Origin: Corydoras sp. C115
Taxonomy: Eukaryota; Chordata; Actinopteri; Siluriformes; Callichthyidae
NCBI GenBank assembly: GCA_019802505.1
Contig: JAFMOC010000016.1
Span: forward strand, 2,010,001-2,074,000
Length of the DNA stretch: 64,000 nucleotides
Direction: 5' to 3'
Shown: positions 1 to 11,765 of the stretch, piece after piece
How the letters are laid out: the number at the start of each line of letters is the position of its first letter
How positions within the stretch are numbered: position 1 is the stretch's first letter
Position numbers and translations under genes: made by a program
The notes under the pieces: generated by a model
The model's input: only the letters and a program-made list of their open reading frames with translations
What the model was told of the DNA's origin: nothing
Database searches by the model: none

Positions 1-163
1 ACGTCTCGGGCGCTGGGCAGATTAGACCCCTTACAGGGCGCCAATCCATCGCTGGGCACACACTCACTCACACAGCCACACTCTATATGGGGCAATTTTG
101 AGAATTCAATTGACTTGATCCATGTTTTTGGACTGTGGGAGGAAACTGGAGAACCCGGAGGAA
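1..163 (-). repeat. tRNA-derived SINE (family 1), tail part, cut by the window edge
   Basis: This matches the full-length copy at 4793-5127 base for base over long stretches: a CGCTGGGCAGAT block, a 'ccaatccatcgctgggcac' block, then 'ggactgtgggaggaaac' and 'gagaacccggaggaa'. Relative to that copy the tRNA-like head is missing, so the element is 5'-truncated on the minus strand. The tail runs off the left edge. Confidence 0.8.
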
Positions 164-823
164 GTGGTTAAAACATATTTTAGATAATAAACTGCTGTGT
201 GGTTGTCAAAACTGTAAGTTAGACATTAATAAGAACTAAAGCTTTCACACTAGTTTATAGAAATCAGTCTCAAACCTTGGCTAATATGATCAAATGAAAA
301 GTGCATTGCAGTAATTTTTTGGGTTACTTGATACTGTATGTCATGAGTATAGGATGAAAATTAACTGTATGCTTATGAATGACTAGTTAAAATGGAAGCA
401 TGTACAAAGAAACCAATAATGTCCCTGTGTCCCTCACTTTAAGAAATTTAAGAAATGTCAATAAAAACTTTTTTTTCAGTAAAGCCTATGATCGATGAAT
501 CTAGAAATACCATGATGGTTAGAAAGAAAATATTGCCAGTGGAATTTTAAATAGTTGAATTCAGGTAGCAGCATGCTGTACATTATGAGAGCTATTGAAA
601 ATTTTGTGTTACTTGCTGTAATGTATTTAAGCCTGAACTTCACCTCCACCTTGAATTTCTGACACCTTAATTTTCAGTCTTTAAAAAAAAAATTTTGTTT
701 GTTTTTCTCAATATCACTCGGTTAACATTTAAGCAACATATACCGTGTAAACATGTATTAAATTAGCAAATATATATTGTGTTTTGTAAAGATGATGTTT
801 CTTATGTATGTTATGGTTCCTGT
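164..823. other. No feature recognised, A+T-rich
   Basis: I see only A+T-rich sequence with short A and T runs (about 683-700). No reading frame, splice-site pair or repeat family stands out. Confidence 0.6.
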
Positions 824-990
824 GGGGACGGCACTGTGGCATAGTGGTTAGCATCTTCACCTCTCAGCACTGGGTATATGGGGTTCTATTACTGAACTGT
901 GTCCATGTCCATGCCGTGGCGTGTCAGTGTTCTCCCCGTGTTGCATTGGTTTTCTCCCAGTTCTCCCGTTTCCACGGTCAAAAAAATGTA
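824..990 (+). repeat. SINE family 1, head part
   Basis: The head reads GGCACTGTGGCATAGTGGTTAGCA with an A-box-like TGGCATAGTGG at 837-847, then 'cacctctcagcactggg', 'tgttctccccgtg' and 'ttctcccgtttccacggtc'. These are the same blocks, in order, as in the copies at 4793-5127 (reverse) and 23211-23320. The B-box region is eroded. The tail of the family is absent after about 990. Confidence 0.75.
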
Positions 991-1244
991 CCGACAATAA
1001 ACCTCTGGAGAAAAGCCACGCAGTCATAGGAAAGAATGCAGCTCTCCATAAATAAGCAGACATACATGTTGTCCACAAACATTCTTGCTGTGAGATGGAA
1101 GATCTATTAGAATCTTTCTAAGATCTATTAGAAAAATTGCACCGAGCAAAATATGAACAGAACATAAAATGTTTAAGAGCATTGGCTGAATCCAATATGA
1201 TCCCTGCTCGAACACACTGAAAGGCTTAGAAACATTTACAAAAC

Positions 1245-1430
1245 AGGCTCTGACACGCCCACAGAACAGACAGGCTCTGACACGCCCACAGAACAGACAG
1301 GCTCTGACACACCCACAGAACAGACAGGCTCTGACACACCCACAGAACAGACAGGCTCTGACACGCCCACAGAACAGACAGGCTCTGACATGCCCACAGA
1401 ACAGACAGGCTCTGACAAGCCCAGAGACTG
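1245..1430. repeat. 27-bp minisatellite, about 7 units
   Basis: Units start at 1245, 1272, 1299, 1326, 1353, 1380 and 1407, exactly 27 bases apart. The core is 'aggctctgacacgcccac' followed by 'agaacagac'. The variable position is mainly the CpG in 'acacgccc' (also 'acaccc', 'atgccc'), which fits CpG decay. Because 27 is a multiple of three the array stays open in several frames and produces a false 9-residue-repeat protein on the minus strand. Confidence 0.95.
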
Positions 1431-3169
1431 GGCTCTGATATCTGTAAAAATAATTGGGATTTGACATATCAGAGTACACTTGCTTTGACAAAGATTCCAC
1501 CAAATATTGAGGACATCTGGTAAGCAGTAAACTGTTAAACTTTCAGACAGACATCAGGTAGGGATAATTTAAAAAAAGAGCAACAACAAGAGACCCCTCT
1601 CAAGGTTAGTGAGCATGCAATGCAGTAGAAATGCTCCCTGCACACAGACCACACGTGCTAAAAAGTATATGTCTACAGGAGGTACAGCCAGGGGCACATC
1701 CACTGATCTACATAAGTGATCTACATAACTGGGCATGCAAAAATTACATCCATGGAACATTATTAGAACATAATATAACGTTAAATGCTGAAGCCACTCA
1801 GCCAGCTTGTGTGTAGTAATTTAAATTTAAAATGGTGAGCCAATTCTGGTTGGGACTGCATGTGATATGCCCTTAAATAAAAAAACTATCCCAATCAATT
1901 AATCTGTCCCTGTGGCGGGGGTTTGTTTTGTCACGATTAAGGACATGAATCAGATTTTATAGTTTAATGCCACATTTTCAACATACTGTGTAACATGCAC
2001 CCAATAAGATACACCCACGTCATGCTTTTGTTAGTCCTAGATATGTAATCTTCGAACATTCTCAACCTTTTGCATGCAGTTCATATTGTTCACCAAACAT
2101 TTTGTCCAAACTTTGTAGAAGTTGCAAAATAACTGAACAATTAATAAAAAAAATAAATATTGTAAAAAATGAATTTAAAAAACTTGGAATTTTACCACTG
2201 GTGCTCAAACTTTTGCATAAGCCTGCATTTAACAATTCTAGTTAACAGATTTTTTTAAGCCTAAAAGTAGATATTTTAAATTACAAGAGGATTTGATGTA
2301 TTTTTACTCCCAAATGCCTTCTCAAAATCTACCTGTAACTAACTAAGACAGGCCTTAAAGCTTTTTGCTCTTAGGCTTCTTTGAATTAGCTTACTTCCCA
2401 AATCTGTATCATCTGATATCGTTGCTAAAATGGCACCTCATATCATTTTGCATAACAGGACAGTTGGCTTACAATAGCTGAGTGAATAGTGGCATGCGAA
2501 ATGGGCTGAATCACAGAGAGCGTATTATGTTGTTTTACTCACTTACACAGTGACAGATTTGTATGGTGTGGGATGTGCGCATGCTGAGAGGGTGTTCAAA
2601 CTGAAATGGCTGGAGTTGATTTTGATGATTTGATCTACCTTCAATCTGAATAGAAAATACAGTTAGCAATTTCTTAACAAGGTAGCTTGCACTGGAAATG
2701 AAAACCTTCTGGAATGACGTCAAGCTAACAAAAAAACACCTGATAGTCAAAACTAAAAGTGGAAATTGTATAACTTGTGTTTACTGTGGCGGAGCTGGCT
2801 TTAATCATTCTATTGCTCACTGAAACTTTTCTGGAGATCAAAGAGGGTCAGACCAATTTATGTAAATATGAGTGTTTATAGACTTTACAGGGACCAAATG
2901 TCCACCTAATAGTGTGGGTAAAATTTTTAGTGTACAGTAAAAAAAAAAACAGAAGAAACCAAAAAAATGGCCGAAGCCATAATTATAAAATATAGAGCTT
3001 TGATTGCAAGAATTTAAAAAAGTTTTATTAAACATCATTATTCATTGTTGAAGTTAAATAAAATTTTACTTATTTGACTTAAACTTATTTAGCCTAAAGT
3101 TAAAAAATACAAAAATATTTAAATATTTTATGTAAAACATAATTTAATGCTTGTTAATTTTGTCAAAAT
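1431..3169. other. No gene recognised
   Basis: Ordinary to A+T-rich sequence. Short frames exist on both strands but none has splice sites or a recognisable protein. The stretch at about 1560-1780 is less A+T-rich than its surroundings but matches nothing I know. Confidence 0.5.
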
Positions 3170-3268
3170 GACAAAAAAATATTCAGACACCTCACACCAA
3201 CAGAATATCACACCAACAGAAACTTCCCATTATAATTCTATAACAGCTTTCACTCTTTTGGGTAAGTG
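3170..3268 (-). repeat. Possible Tc1-like terminal fragment
   Basis: The stretch 'ataacagctttcactctttt' resembles the segment just inside the 3' end of the fish Tc1-like family seen at 20527-20790, and it is preceded by a TIR-like 'tattcagacacctcacacc'. It is short and diverged, so the assignment is tentative. Confidence 0.35.
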
Positions 3269-3546
3269 ATTGGTTTAATACTTTAGTGGCAATAGGACTG
3301 AATGAAGTATGCAGATTCAGTGATTAAGTAATGAATCAATAAAATAAAATAAAAGTTAGTCCATAATGTTTATTACTTTACTTTGCTCAGTTTGTGTGTT
3401 TACCCACAAGTCTTTAACATTTGTGGAAGTCGAAGGAAAGGGCTCTCAAACTCTGTCATTAATTTTAATCCTTGGTCTTTTTTATTAGATTTTATGATTA
3501 AAAATTTTATGACTCTCTATGAAGTGAACAGAAGTCTTTGAAGTCC

Positions 3547-3564
3547 CGAGAGAGAAAGAAAGAG

Positions 3565-3609
<45 letters not shown>

Positions 3610-3622
3610 TGTGTGTGTGTAC
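3547..3622. repeat. (GA)n-(GT)n compound microsatellite
   Basis: An imperfect purine run is followed by about 19 GA units and then about 7 GT units. The neighbouring (GA)n and (GT)n tracts are directly visible. Confidence 0.98.
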
Positions 3623-4777
3623 GTGTACTGGGGAATGACATGTAAGAGAGGACCTTGACATTATATATTCAAGTCAGACATGTGTACCAATTATATTTGT
3701 CAGTCATAGCAGAATACAATAAGAAGAGACAAAGTATTAGTATCTTATAATTCGTAAATAATTTAAAATGTCCATGTTTTCTGACAACAGTGGCCTTCAC
3801 TGATAATAATAAAGAATTTATATAATTGTTTGTCTGTTATGTGCAATGCTGTGGCAAATGTAAGAAGAAATGACACTTATACAGTTACATTAGATCAGCA
3901 CATCATCCGGTCCAAGCAAATCTGGCTTTAGGAATCCAAGAGGGGCAAACTGGCATTTCTGAAGTTTAAACCATCAATTGTTTAGTTTTTGATTAGTAAA
4001 CACACACAAATGGGAAGAATTAGAGATTGCATTAACATATACAGTATATAATGATTGATTAATGAAAAAAAAAAACACATGTACTTTCATTTGTAAATTG
4101 CTTTGGAATGCTGGAGGTAATATAGTAACTTAGATTTAACTTATTTTCATATTTGGGCTGTGAGAGTAAAAGTGATACATTCTACTTATCTAGGAATATA
4201 ACCTTGGACCTATTTGTTGTGAGGTGACAGCATTTTTTGCTTTTTTTGCCTGTGCCACAGTATAGCCCAACAGTAAGTATAATGATAATAATAATAAAGC
4301 CTTTACCATACTGATTATTAATAAATTCTATGTGTAAGTTTAGAAACTGTACATTAAATGGCTAGCTGTATGATGTAATTGTATGGGCATCAAGATCACA
4401 GCTACTCTCGGATCAGCCTGTTTTACTCAACACTCACTTGATTGTTGTTATGCTGTAGCACTTATTTCCCCCACAGCCAGCTGCACACACAGATGAGGGG
4501 TTTGTTTTCACTTCATCAGTTAAAAAGCCTATTCCATTTCAATGGCTTTCAACAAAACATTTTACAGTTAGACAAACAGAGCGATGCAGAAATAATCACA
4601 CATTTAATGTCTTATAGTTAGTTTGAAAATGACTTTTTAACAAAATTTTACAGTATTTTACAGTATGAACTACCTCACAATATATCCATGGATTTTTCAG
4701 GTATCAAAATTTTTATTTATTATATTTATAGTACAAAACTACAAAAAATGTTTCGAATACTGTAGACATTATTAGTC
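3623..4777. other. No gene recognised; short (AAT)n run
   Basis: A+T-rich sequence. A short imperfect (AAT)n lies at 4276-4298. Nothing else stands out. Confidence 0.5.
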
Positions 4778-4792
4778 AAAGCGTTTTGATGT

Positions 4793-5127
4793 CCATGCAT
4801 TCATCTGTTTCCGCTTAATCCTCTACTAGGGTCGCGGGGGGTGGTTTCCCATGCCCATCCAGGGGAGAAAGTTTTGAGCGCTGGGCAGATACACCCAGGA
4901 CAGGGTGCCAATCTATCACTGGACACACACACAAACATACTCTAAATGGGGTAATTTGGAGAATTTAATTGACCTTGCCCGTGTTTTTGGACTGTGGGAG
5001 GAAACCGGAGAACCCAGAGGAAACCCACGTGGACATGGGGAGAACATGGAAACTCTACCCAGATTGGCATTCGAACCGGGAATCCCTAGTGCTGAGAGGC
5101 GAACGTGCTAATCACTAAGCCACCACC
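4793..5127 (-). repeat. Full-length SINE family 1 with target-site duplication
   Basis: Read on the minus strand the element starts with GGTGGTGGCTTAGTG, a Pol III A box (5113-5122), then a B box GGTTCGAATGC (5068-5078). A tRNA-unrelated body follows ('ggtttcctctgggttctccg', 'ggactgtgggaggaaac' on plus) and the tail is at the low-coordinate end. Flanking direct repeats at 4778-4792 and 5128-5142 match at 12 of 15 positions (aaagcgttttgatgt against aaagtatttggatgt), the mark of LINE-mediated insertion. Length is about 335 bp. This is the reference copy for the fragments elsewhere in the window. It resembles SINE families reported from catfishes and related fish; the family name is not certain. 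Confidence 0.9.
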
Positions 5128-5142
5128 AAAGTATTTGGATGT

Positions 5143-5599
5143 AAAGAAGAAAATTCTTGCAGCTCTTGTCAAATAATTGTCAAAGACTCTAGGATATAAG
5201 CTGTAGATTTATTCACTGTCATCACTTATTTATTCATCTGTGCTGCATTTACAGACTTATAATATTTCATTAACTTAAAATGCAGCCTGTGGAGTTATTC
5301 AACTTTTTTATTTTCAATTTTAGACAAACGTTATATATTATCTATACTTAAGTTTATGTCGCAGGCTGCAATTTATTGACTGACTTATTGAGAATGCATA
5401 AATATTTTCCATTTATTAAATTTATATGTTTATACAGGTTCCTCTGCAAGTTAGAAATAACAATATTTTGTTCTTTTTTTAATGGAAATCCATGTTTATT
5501 TGCATATAAAGGAGGAAAGTTAGATTTAAAGAGAAATGGTCACCCAAAATGCACTTCTAATGCGAAGTATGAATGCATGTACTTAATGCAAAGTGTAAG
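5143..5599. other. No gene recognised
   Basis: A+T-rich unique-looking sequence. The reading frame at 5376-5717 runs into the GT-rich tract and has no gene-like features. Confidence 0.5.
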
Positions 5600-5702
5600 C
5601 ATGTGTGTGTCCGCGTGTGCATGTGTGTCCATGTGTGTGTGTGTGCATGTGTTTATGCATGTGTGCGTGCGTGCGTTTGTGTATGTGTGCACGTGTGTGT
5701 AC
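5600..5702. repeat. Imperfect (TG)n tract
   Basis: Alternating purine-pyrimidine sequence dominated by TG with CG, CA and TTTA interruptions. An old, eroded microsatellite. Confidence 0.9.
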
Positions 5703-5989
5703 GAATATAAACATTAAAACATTATATAGCACCCTAAAATTTAACATTCTGGCTACCTTTCATAAGTGTTTAAAGAAGTATATAATGTGTGTGCTAAAGA
5801 TTCATATTGAATTTCTGTCAATGATAAACTCAACCGGGTGTTTATGCCTATTGGAATCATAATGTAGAAGCTGCTGCTGAAGCACAAGCAGTTAATTTTT
5901 TCAGTCAAGTGCAGTCACAAACCTAAGGCTCGTGGAATAGCTTAGAATCAACATAACAGGTTTCATTTTAAAAAAGCATTCATGAAGAA

Positions 5990-6250
5990 AGCACCACGTG
6001 ACCAGGTCTAAGGCAGTACTGTCAGCACAAAGTGCCCTGACAATGGTCAGCTGAAGGAGCCATTAACTCGTAGTGACACTGTTCACGCTAGTATGTGACG
6101 CATGGCCTGCACTTTTATTTATATGCGAGGAAATGATCCCTGACAGACACAGCCGCTGCAGCCAGAGTTGGTCAGAGTCACTGAGTTACAGCTATCAGGC
6201 AGCTGAGACTAAGGGTTATACAGGGGCAGATCTGCTTTGTATCATCTAAT
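5990..6250. promoter_or_regulatory. Candidate conserved non-coding island
   Basis: Base composition rises sharply above the surrounding A+T-rich sequence. The island holds a perfect E box CACGTGACC near 5995 and a TTTATTTATATGCG stretch near 6115. No frame is convincing on either strand. The regulatory reading is an inference from composition only. Confidence 0.25.
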
Positions 6251-7105
6251 GACTTAGAGCCAGTTCCAAGCCAATATAACTTACTGCAACATGAGCAGCA
6301 TGAACTTTTGAAATGCTATATAATTATTTTGAATGAAATCAAATGTCAAGTAATAGAAAAAATGTCTTAACAAAAAAGCAACAACAAAATAATTAAACAT
6401 AATGGAAAAATAAATTAAATTAAGTTAAATTAAATTAAATACTCATAATTATAATAATAATAATGACTGCCATATAACAAAAATAATTCTAATGATTAAG
6501 GAAATATGTAATACTTTATTTGAAATATTACTATATAATGAATGATGCAATATATCTTGATTTACTTTAAACTCAAGTAAAAATATATCTTGAATGGTGG
6601 TTTTAATTATTATAATTATTGCTATAATCATAAAATGATTACACTTACATAACATTTAAAAACACAAAAATATTTAATGGTTAAAAATTATTATAAAAAT
6701 ATACATTAGACATATACATTAGTTTTGGAATTATTAATATAATATAATGGAAATAATATAAAAAAGAGCAGGTTCAAGTTCAGTTTGTCTATAAACATCA
6801 CCTTTTAAAGTGTGTTTAAAGGAGCTATAGAAATAAGGATGTGTTGCCTTTTAACCTACAAAGAGGCGTCACAGCTCTTTTTTTCCACATTGTTTACATT
6901 ATAGAATTTTTATTCTTTAAATAATTGTGTATTAGTTTGTATCGTATGGGCAATTTGATCTGTCAGAAATATTGAAAGGACCTAAAAGTATAGCTTGTTC
7001 GTTATAGCTTTAAATACAGTTCACTACTTCTGTTCATAACCACCCAGCACCTTAGCAAAGTCTTAAAAAGCTCAGTTCTTATTACCTTGGTTTAGAAATG
7101 TTCCT
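6251..7105. other. Very A+T-rich, no gene recognised
   Basis: Repeated TAAATTAAATTAA and short (TAA)n runs around 6405-6470. No gene or mobile element is visible. Confidence 0.6.
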
Positions 7106-7490
7106 GCTTGTTTCCAGACAGCAGTGGTCTCATCTTGTCAAATAAGCTGTCTGTTTAATTCACGCCTCATCAGTCTGACTTGATCCCACCACAGTAACAT
7201 GATCCTATTGTAGCTGTTTCTGCATTAGCTCAAAGACGGCAGAATGGTATTACCATTGTAGCTGAAACTGCTAAAGCTAATAGCATTGATGAAAATGTGC
7301 TGTCTTGATTGAAGCAGCCATGTTCTTATTAAATCTCTTGCAATTTAGCCTTGATAGCCTTAAAGACCTGTTCCCTTAATTATCCTCAGCGCTGTCATTT
7401 GACATCCGGATGAAAGTCTTTTAACATGCAGAATAGTTTCTGTGCCATTTCCATTGACCTACATAAATACACCTGCCACTGAAGTATGAC
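7106..7490. promoter_or_regulatory. Candidate conserved non-coding island
   Basis: Balanced composition, low repeat content and several homeodomain-type cores (TTTAATTCACGC near 7155, GCTAATAGC near 7275, CTTAATTATCC near 7375), with no open frame. It resembles vertebrate developmental enhancers in texture. This is inference. Confidence 0.3.
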
Positions 7491-9245
7491 GGGAGGGAAA
7501 AATGCGAAGTTCAGAGCATGTGCATATCAATGAGAACTCAAATTATGTATTATTAACACATGATGCATGACTTTGCCACAGCAACAGGATTTTTTTTGAC
7601 AATGTCAGGCTGCCACTGTCAATCTCAGACTTTCCTTGGAGAATCAATTAGGAGATAAACAGTGCCGTGTCTTTGGCTATGGGAGTTGGCACAAACCTTC
7701 TCTTGAATTTCCTGGGGCAAGGTAAATTGACAATAGAGCTCCGTCCATTAGGGAAGGAAGGAAGGAAAATGGTATGTGTGTGTGCTGCAGTGGCTCAAAG
7801 AGTCCATCAGCTATGGGTTGGACTATAGAGACATGCTAATTTTAGTAATGTGATGCTGTACTTCTTTCCAGGCAAGCTTCTTCAGTATAAGCTGCTACTG
7901 AGAAGCTTAAGGACAATGGTACAAAGTAAAGTTTAAAACCACTCAGAAATGTTCATTTATATGTCGCAAGCTATTTACACAGGAAACATAATTAGTAGAC
8001 CGTGATTTTATAACATGCCATTTCTTTAGAAAATGTCCTGTAATTAAATGTAATTTGTACAGAACCCAACATTTTGCATTACTTTTACATTTGCAGATCT
8101 TTTTCATTTATGCCATTTTAAAGCTGGATTTGTATAGTTAGATCGCTGAGATTTCTGTTAGCTTTATCGTATGGCTTTATCCATTAGGGGTGGGGGGGTT
8201 GGTGTAGCACTGTACATTGCTACAATGATTGAACTCAGTATTCAGTGGTGATGCAGTATTTCCTATGTCTGCCTGTCTCCATCTCTTTAAATTAATCTTC
8301 AATCTTTCTTACTATCTGTCCAGGAATACTTTTGTCAGATTGTCCAACCTTCCATCTGCCCATCTTTGCCTTTTACAGATAAAGACATAGGCTGGAATGG
8401 CGACCTAACCACACGAACCATAAAAGGAAAAAAATACTTCTGGGAACAAAACAATAATAAATGCAAATATGCACCTACAATGCACATCTCAGGGCATAGT
8501 ATTCCACCCAAACATCCATTTATCCAAATTGCGTTACAATAGAGAGAAATATCACCAGTCAAGTCAGAACGTCATGAAGCAACAAGTTAAAATGCAATAC
8601 TCTGAAACCCTGACCTTTTAATGATATAGTTCAAATGTAAATGCCTCCACCAAGCAATTTTTAATGTACAGTAGGAAGACGGATGAAGTGATTAGAGAAA
8701 GTGTCTGTTGAAAAGGTGTTTCTTAAATAACTCTCTATTACAGGCAGAGCTAAGTGAGATTATTCTATTCATTATTCTATACTATTTTGAATGAAGAAGG
8801 CTAACGAGTGTGAATTTGCACCCATTTGAGCTGAATGTGCCTTTGGAAATAAAATTTAGAGATTTTAAAGAAGCAGATCCAAAGATGGATCTAGGAACAG
8901 ATCCAGTAGGTTATACCAAGAGTGGCGGTATGAGCCCCTGTGGTATGAGCTTCAGCACGTGAACACTTTACACACCTCAGCAATTAAGTTCTGCAATGTA
9001 CTACTGTACCAATTGATGATGAACTGTTGTCTGAACTCTGCACTGATCCACAGGGAGCTTACTCTGTGCCGTTCCATGTTACTCATGCACACAGTCAATA
9101 TGCAGAAAAATTCTTGCATGTGAGGTGGAAGAGCTTTGACAACAACTCAGCACTAAGCAGTCAGAACAGAGCACTTAAATACTGTTCATTGCTGGCTCAA
9201 TAATGGGCATCAGATGCGACAATTCATGGACAGTACAGTACAATC
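7491..9245. other. No gene recognised
   Basis: Mixed composition with a short GGAA run at about 7755-7770 and a G run near 8190. The frame at 8335-8562 on the minus strand has no supporting splice sites or known protein. Confidence 0.5.
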
Positions 9246-9592
9246 TGTCCATGTGTCTGTTCATCCACCTGTGTGTTCGGTCTTTTGGTAATCTGTTTAG
9301 CCATTATTCTATTAGAATATCTGTTAGTCCATCAGCATTTTGCATTATGAATTTTATCCATTCGTCCATCTGTCTGTCTCTCTGTTTATCTGTCTACCTA
9401 TCTATCCTACTTCATTTGGGTCTGTGCAACATTTTCTCAGACCTGCCTGTCCTTCTTTCCACCACTATTCCATCTGTCTGTTCATTTATCTTTCCATCTG
9501 CCCTATTGGCTATCTTTTTGTCTATTACCTGTCTGTCCAACCATCTGTCTGACCCTCTGTCATTTCATCTGCCTGCTTGTCTATATGCTATA
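9246..9592. repeat. Degenerate CTGT/CCATCTGT pyrimidine-rich repeat
   Basis: Variants of CTGTCTGT, CCATCTGTCTGT, TCTATC and CATTTATC recur irregularly for about 350 bp. It looks like an old tetranucleotide array whose units have diverged. The 133-residue plus-strand frame across it (9203-9604) is a by-product of the repeat. Confidence 0.7.
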
Positions 9593-11395
9593 GGCTGCGA
9601 GTGAAAAAGTTAAATTTAGAAAAAAACTGTAATACAAAAAAAACTGTACAATCCCAACATACTGCAGCTGTTTAAACTATCACTTTAATTAGATCCATAA
9701 TGTATCATTCTTTCAAATCATGGAGCAAAGACCAAAACAAAAATAATGAAGAATAGAGACAGATTGCAGCATTTGGATTTAACCAACGACAACGATGTGC
9801 TTCTTGATTGCTAAACAATCTAATGAGGCTACTCTGTTACAAATAGTGGCATCTTTGTTGGATCTGCTCCTCACTAATACGTACTTATATACCTCTAAAG
9901 CATTTCTTTTTATATTTACAAAATATGATAGTGTTTGTTAAAAGCCTTTAAAAACTGCATTTATCTATGATGACTATTCGAAATAAGATGATATTGTTAA
10001 TGTCAATACTGTCAAGCACCATAATAAATATATACACACCAAGAGCAGGCTAACAATCTCAGTAACAAATGTTTTATGCTGTCCATTGGGTGGGTGGTCA
10101 AGCAGTGGGACAAAGAGTCGGTTCCATACCCAGAACCTTTATTGTGCACTTATCACCCCCTACTCATCTCTTTTATTCCACTCAGTACAAATTCCACACA
10201 TAGCCTGGCTGAGCAGTCTACTATGGAGCTATGCAAGGCAGCCATTGTGGCATTGTCATCCACCGACACTGGCTCTCAGCATGGCTGGTGGTTAGCTATG
10301 ACAGGGAAACCAGACCCCATGAAGAGGGATTACTCCCAGAGGTATTGTCCATGCCACAATGCTAGAGCTGGGTGCCTGCAGTCTTCTCAGCACCTGGGTG
10401 TTTTATTCCGATTTCACTCTGACAGGAAAGCCCAGACCTGTCGTGTTGTTTTTCTGCTCTGGTAAGAAGTAGGGACCCAGCTGAGACATGCTATTATAAC
10501 TGTGTATCAAGACAGGAAGTAACCTCATCTTTGCTGCAAGGCCCTTATCCTGGCTCAGCATTGTGGCTTTATTCTGCATTCACTGGACATTTGGTTTATA
10601 ATATCTCTCCATATTGTAAACAGCGAAAAAGCTGCATTTTCTATTCTGTATAAGAGTTTATCTTAAACATGAGTGTAAAGTTGATTTCTCTATGAAACAT
10701 GACATGTTTAGCATCTGCCTGAAGTAATTCTATGAAGTCAGATTTTTGTGACTGTGTTTATCCAACAAGATTATAGACAGCACAGAGGTCTACTTTAAAC
10801 ACTCATTAGCTTTACAGAAATGTTTTTGACATAGAAAATCTGCACATATAATATCTGCACAAGATATAACAATTACACATAATAAAGTAAACAATGACTT
10901 CACTGTAGCTGTCATGAGAATTAAATGCATATGCCTCATTGTGTAGTACTTTAATCTACAAGAGATCTTTTGGGATCACTAGGCTTTACAACTGAATGAC
11001 CAAGTGAGGCTAATAAAAAATGGTTAGGTTTCATGTGCTTAAAATCTTAATTTGTTTTGATGGTATATGGGTGACACTGCTTCATCCTGTGTGCATTCCT
11101 TTTTTTGTTTGGCAGTTTTGCGTTTCTCCCAGTCAAAGTGGGTTCCCTCCGGGAGCTCTGTTTTCCTTCCGAAATCCAAATACATGCAAGTCAAGTGAAT
11201 GAACAGATAATTGCTTCTAAATGAAAATGTGTGCGTAAATGTCCTTTTGTATTCACACTGTGAACTGAAAACTGGCATTTCATCCAGGGTTATTTTTCAG
11301 CTTTTTACTTTAAAAAAGCTGGGACTGGCTTTACAATTCTGTAAATCGAATTAACAAAAACATATTAAATTAATTATGTATATATTAATAAAAAG
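9593..11395. other. No gene recognised; repeat-like segment of unknown type
   Basis: The segment at about 10076-10470 is richer in G+C and open on the plus strand for 129 codons, but the conceptual protein is unlike anything I know, lacks codon bias and has no clear splice sites. It may be an unrecognised old mobile element. The rest is A+T-rich. Confidence 0.4.
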
Positions 11396-11505
11396 GTTGG
11401 GGGTTCAAATCCCAAGCCATTAAAGTTCCAAAGTTGGACCTTGAGCAAGGCCCTCAACTCTTATATCCATGAATGTTCCTGTACTCGGACAACAACCATC
11501 AAGTT
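11396..11505 (+). repeat. SINE family 2 fragment
   Basis: It starts at a clear B box GGTTCAAATCC, then a spacer and the family block CTTGAGCAAGGCCCTCAAC. The same 'ttgagcaaggycctyaac' block occurs at 33294-33490 (reverse) and 61668-61885. This is a tRNA-derived SINE common in teleosts. The A-box half is missing. Confidence 0.75.
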
Positions 11506-11634
11506 ATTATAGTTTTAATATGAGCTTAAATTTTATTTGTATAAACCAGTGATTTTTCAGTACATGTCTCATATTTCATATCATCTAATCTGATTACTTT
11601 ATCCACTAAATCCATGTCAATGGAAGAGAGAATG

Positions 11635-11765
11635 ATGGCTAGGCAGATATACCGAGGACAGGGCACCAGTCCGTTGTTGGGCACACACACTACATAGTGA
11701 CTATGAAGAGCAGCTATTTCACCATGAATTTTTGTTTTTGTACTGTGGTGGTAAATCACCAATTT
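11635..11765 (-). repeat. SINE family 1 tail, degraded
   Basis: The blocks 'ggcagatataccgaggacag', 'ggcaccagtccgttgttggg' and 'cacacac' match the tail of the full-length copy at 4793-5127 in the same orientation. A diverged match to the 'gtttttggactgtgg' block follows near 11735-11750. Confidence 0.7.

Noticed and set aside
1024..1503. 159-codon minus-strand frame with repeated Cys-containing units
   Set aside because: It is produced by the 27-bp minisatellite, which stays in register because 27 is divisible by three. No start context, splice sites or coding bias.
9203..9604. 133-codon plus-strand frame rich in Ser, Leu and Cys
   Set aside because: By-product of the degenerate CTGT/CCAT repeat; the second frame over the same bases is also open.
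10076..10465. 129-codon plus-strand frame
   Set aside because: No recognisable domain, no codon bias, and a second frame is open in the same stretch. An unrecognised repeat is more likely than a gene.
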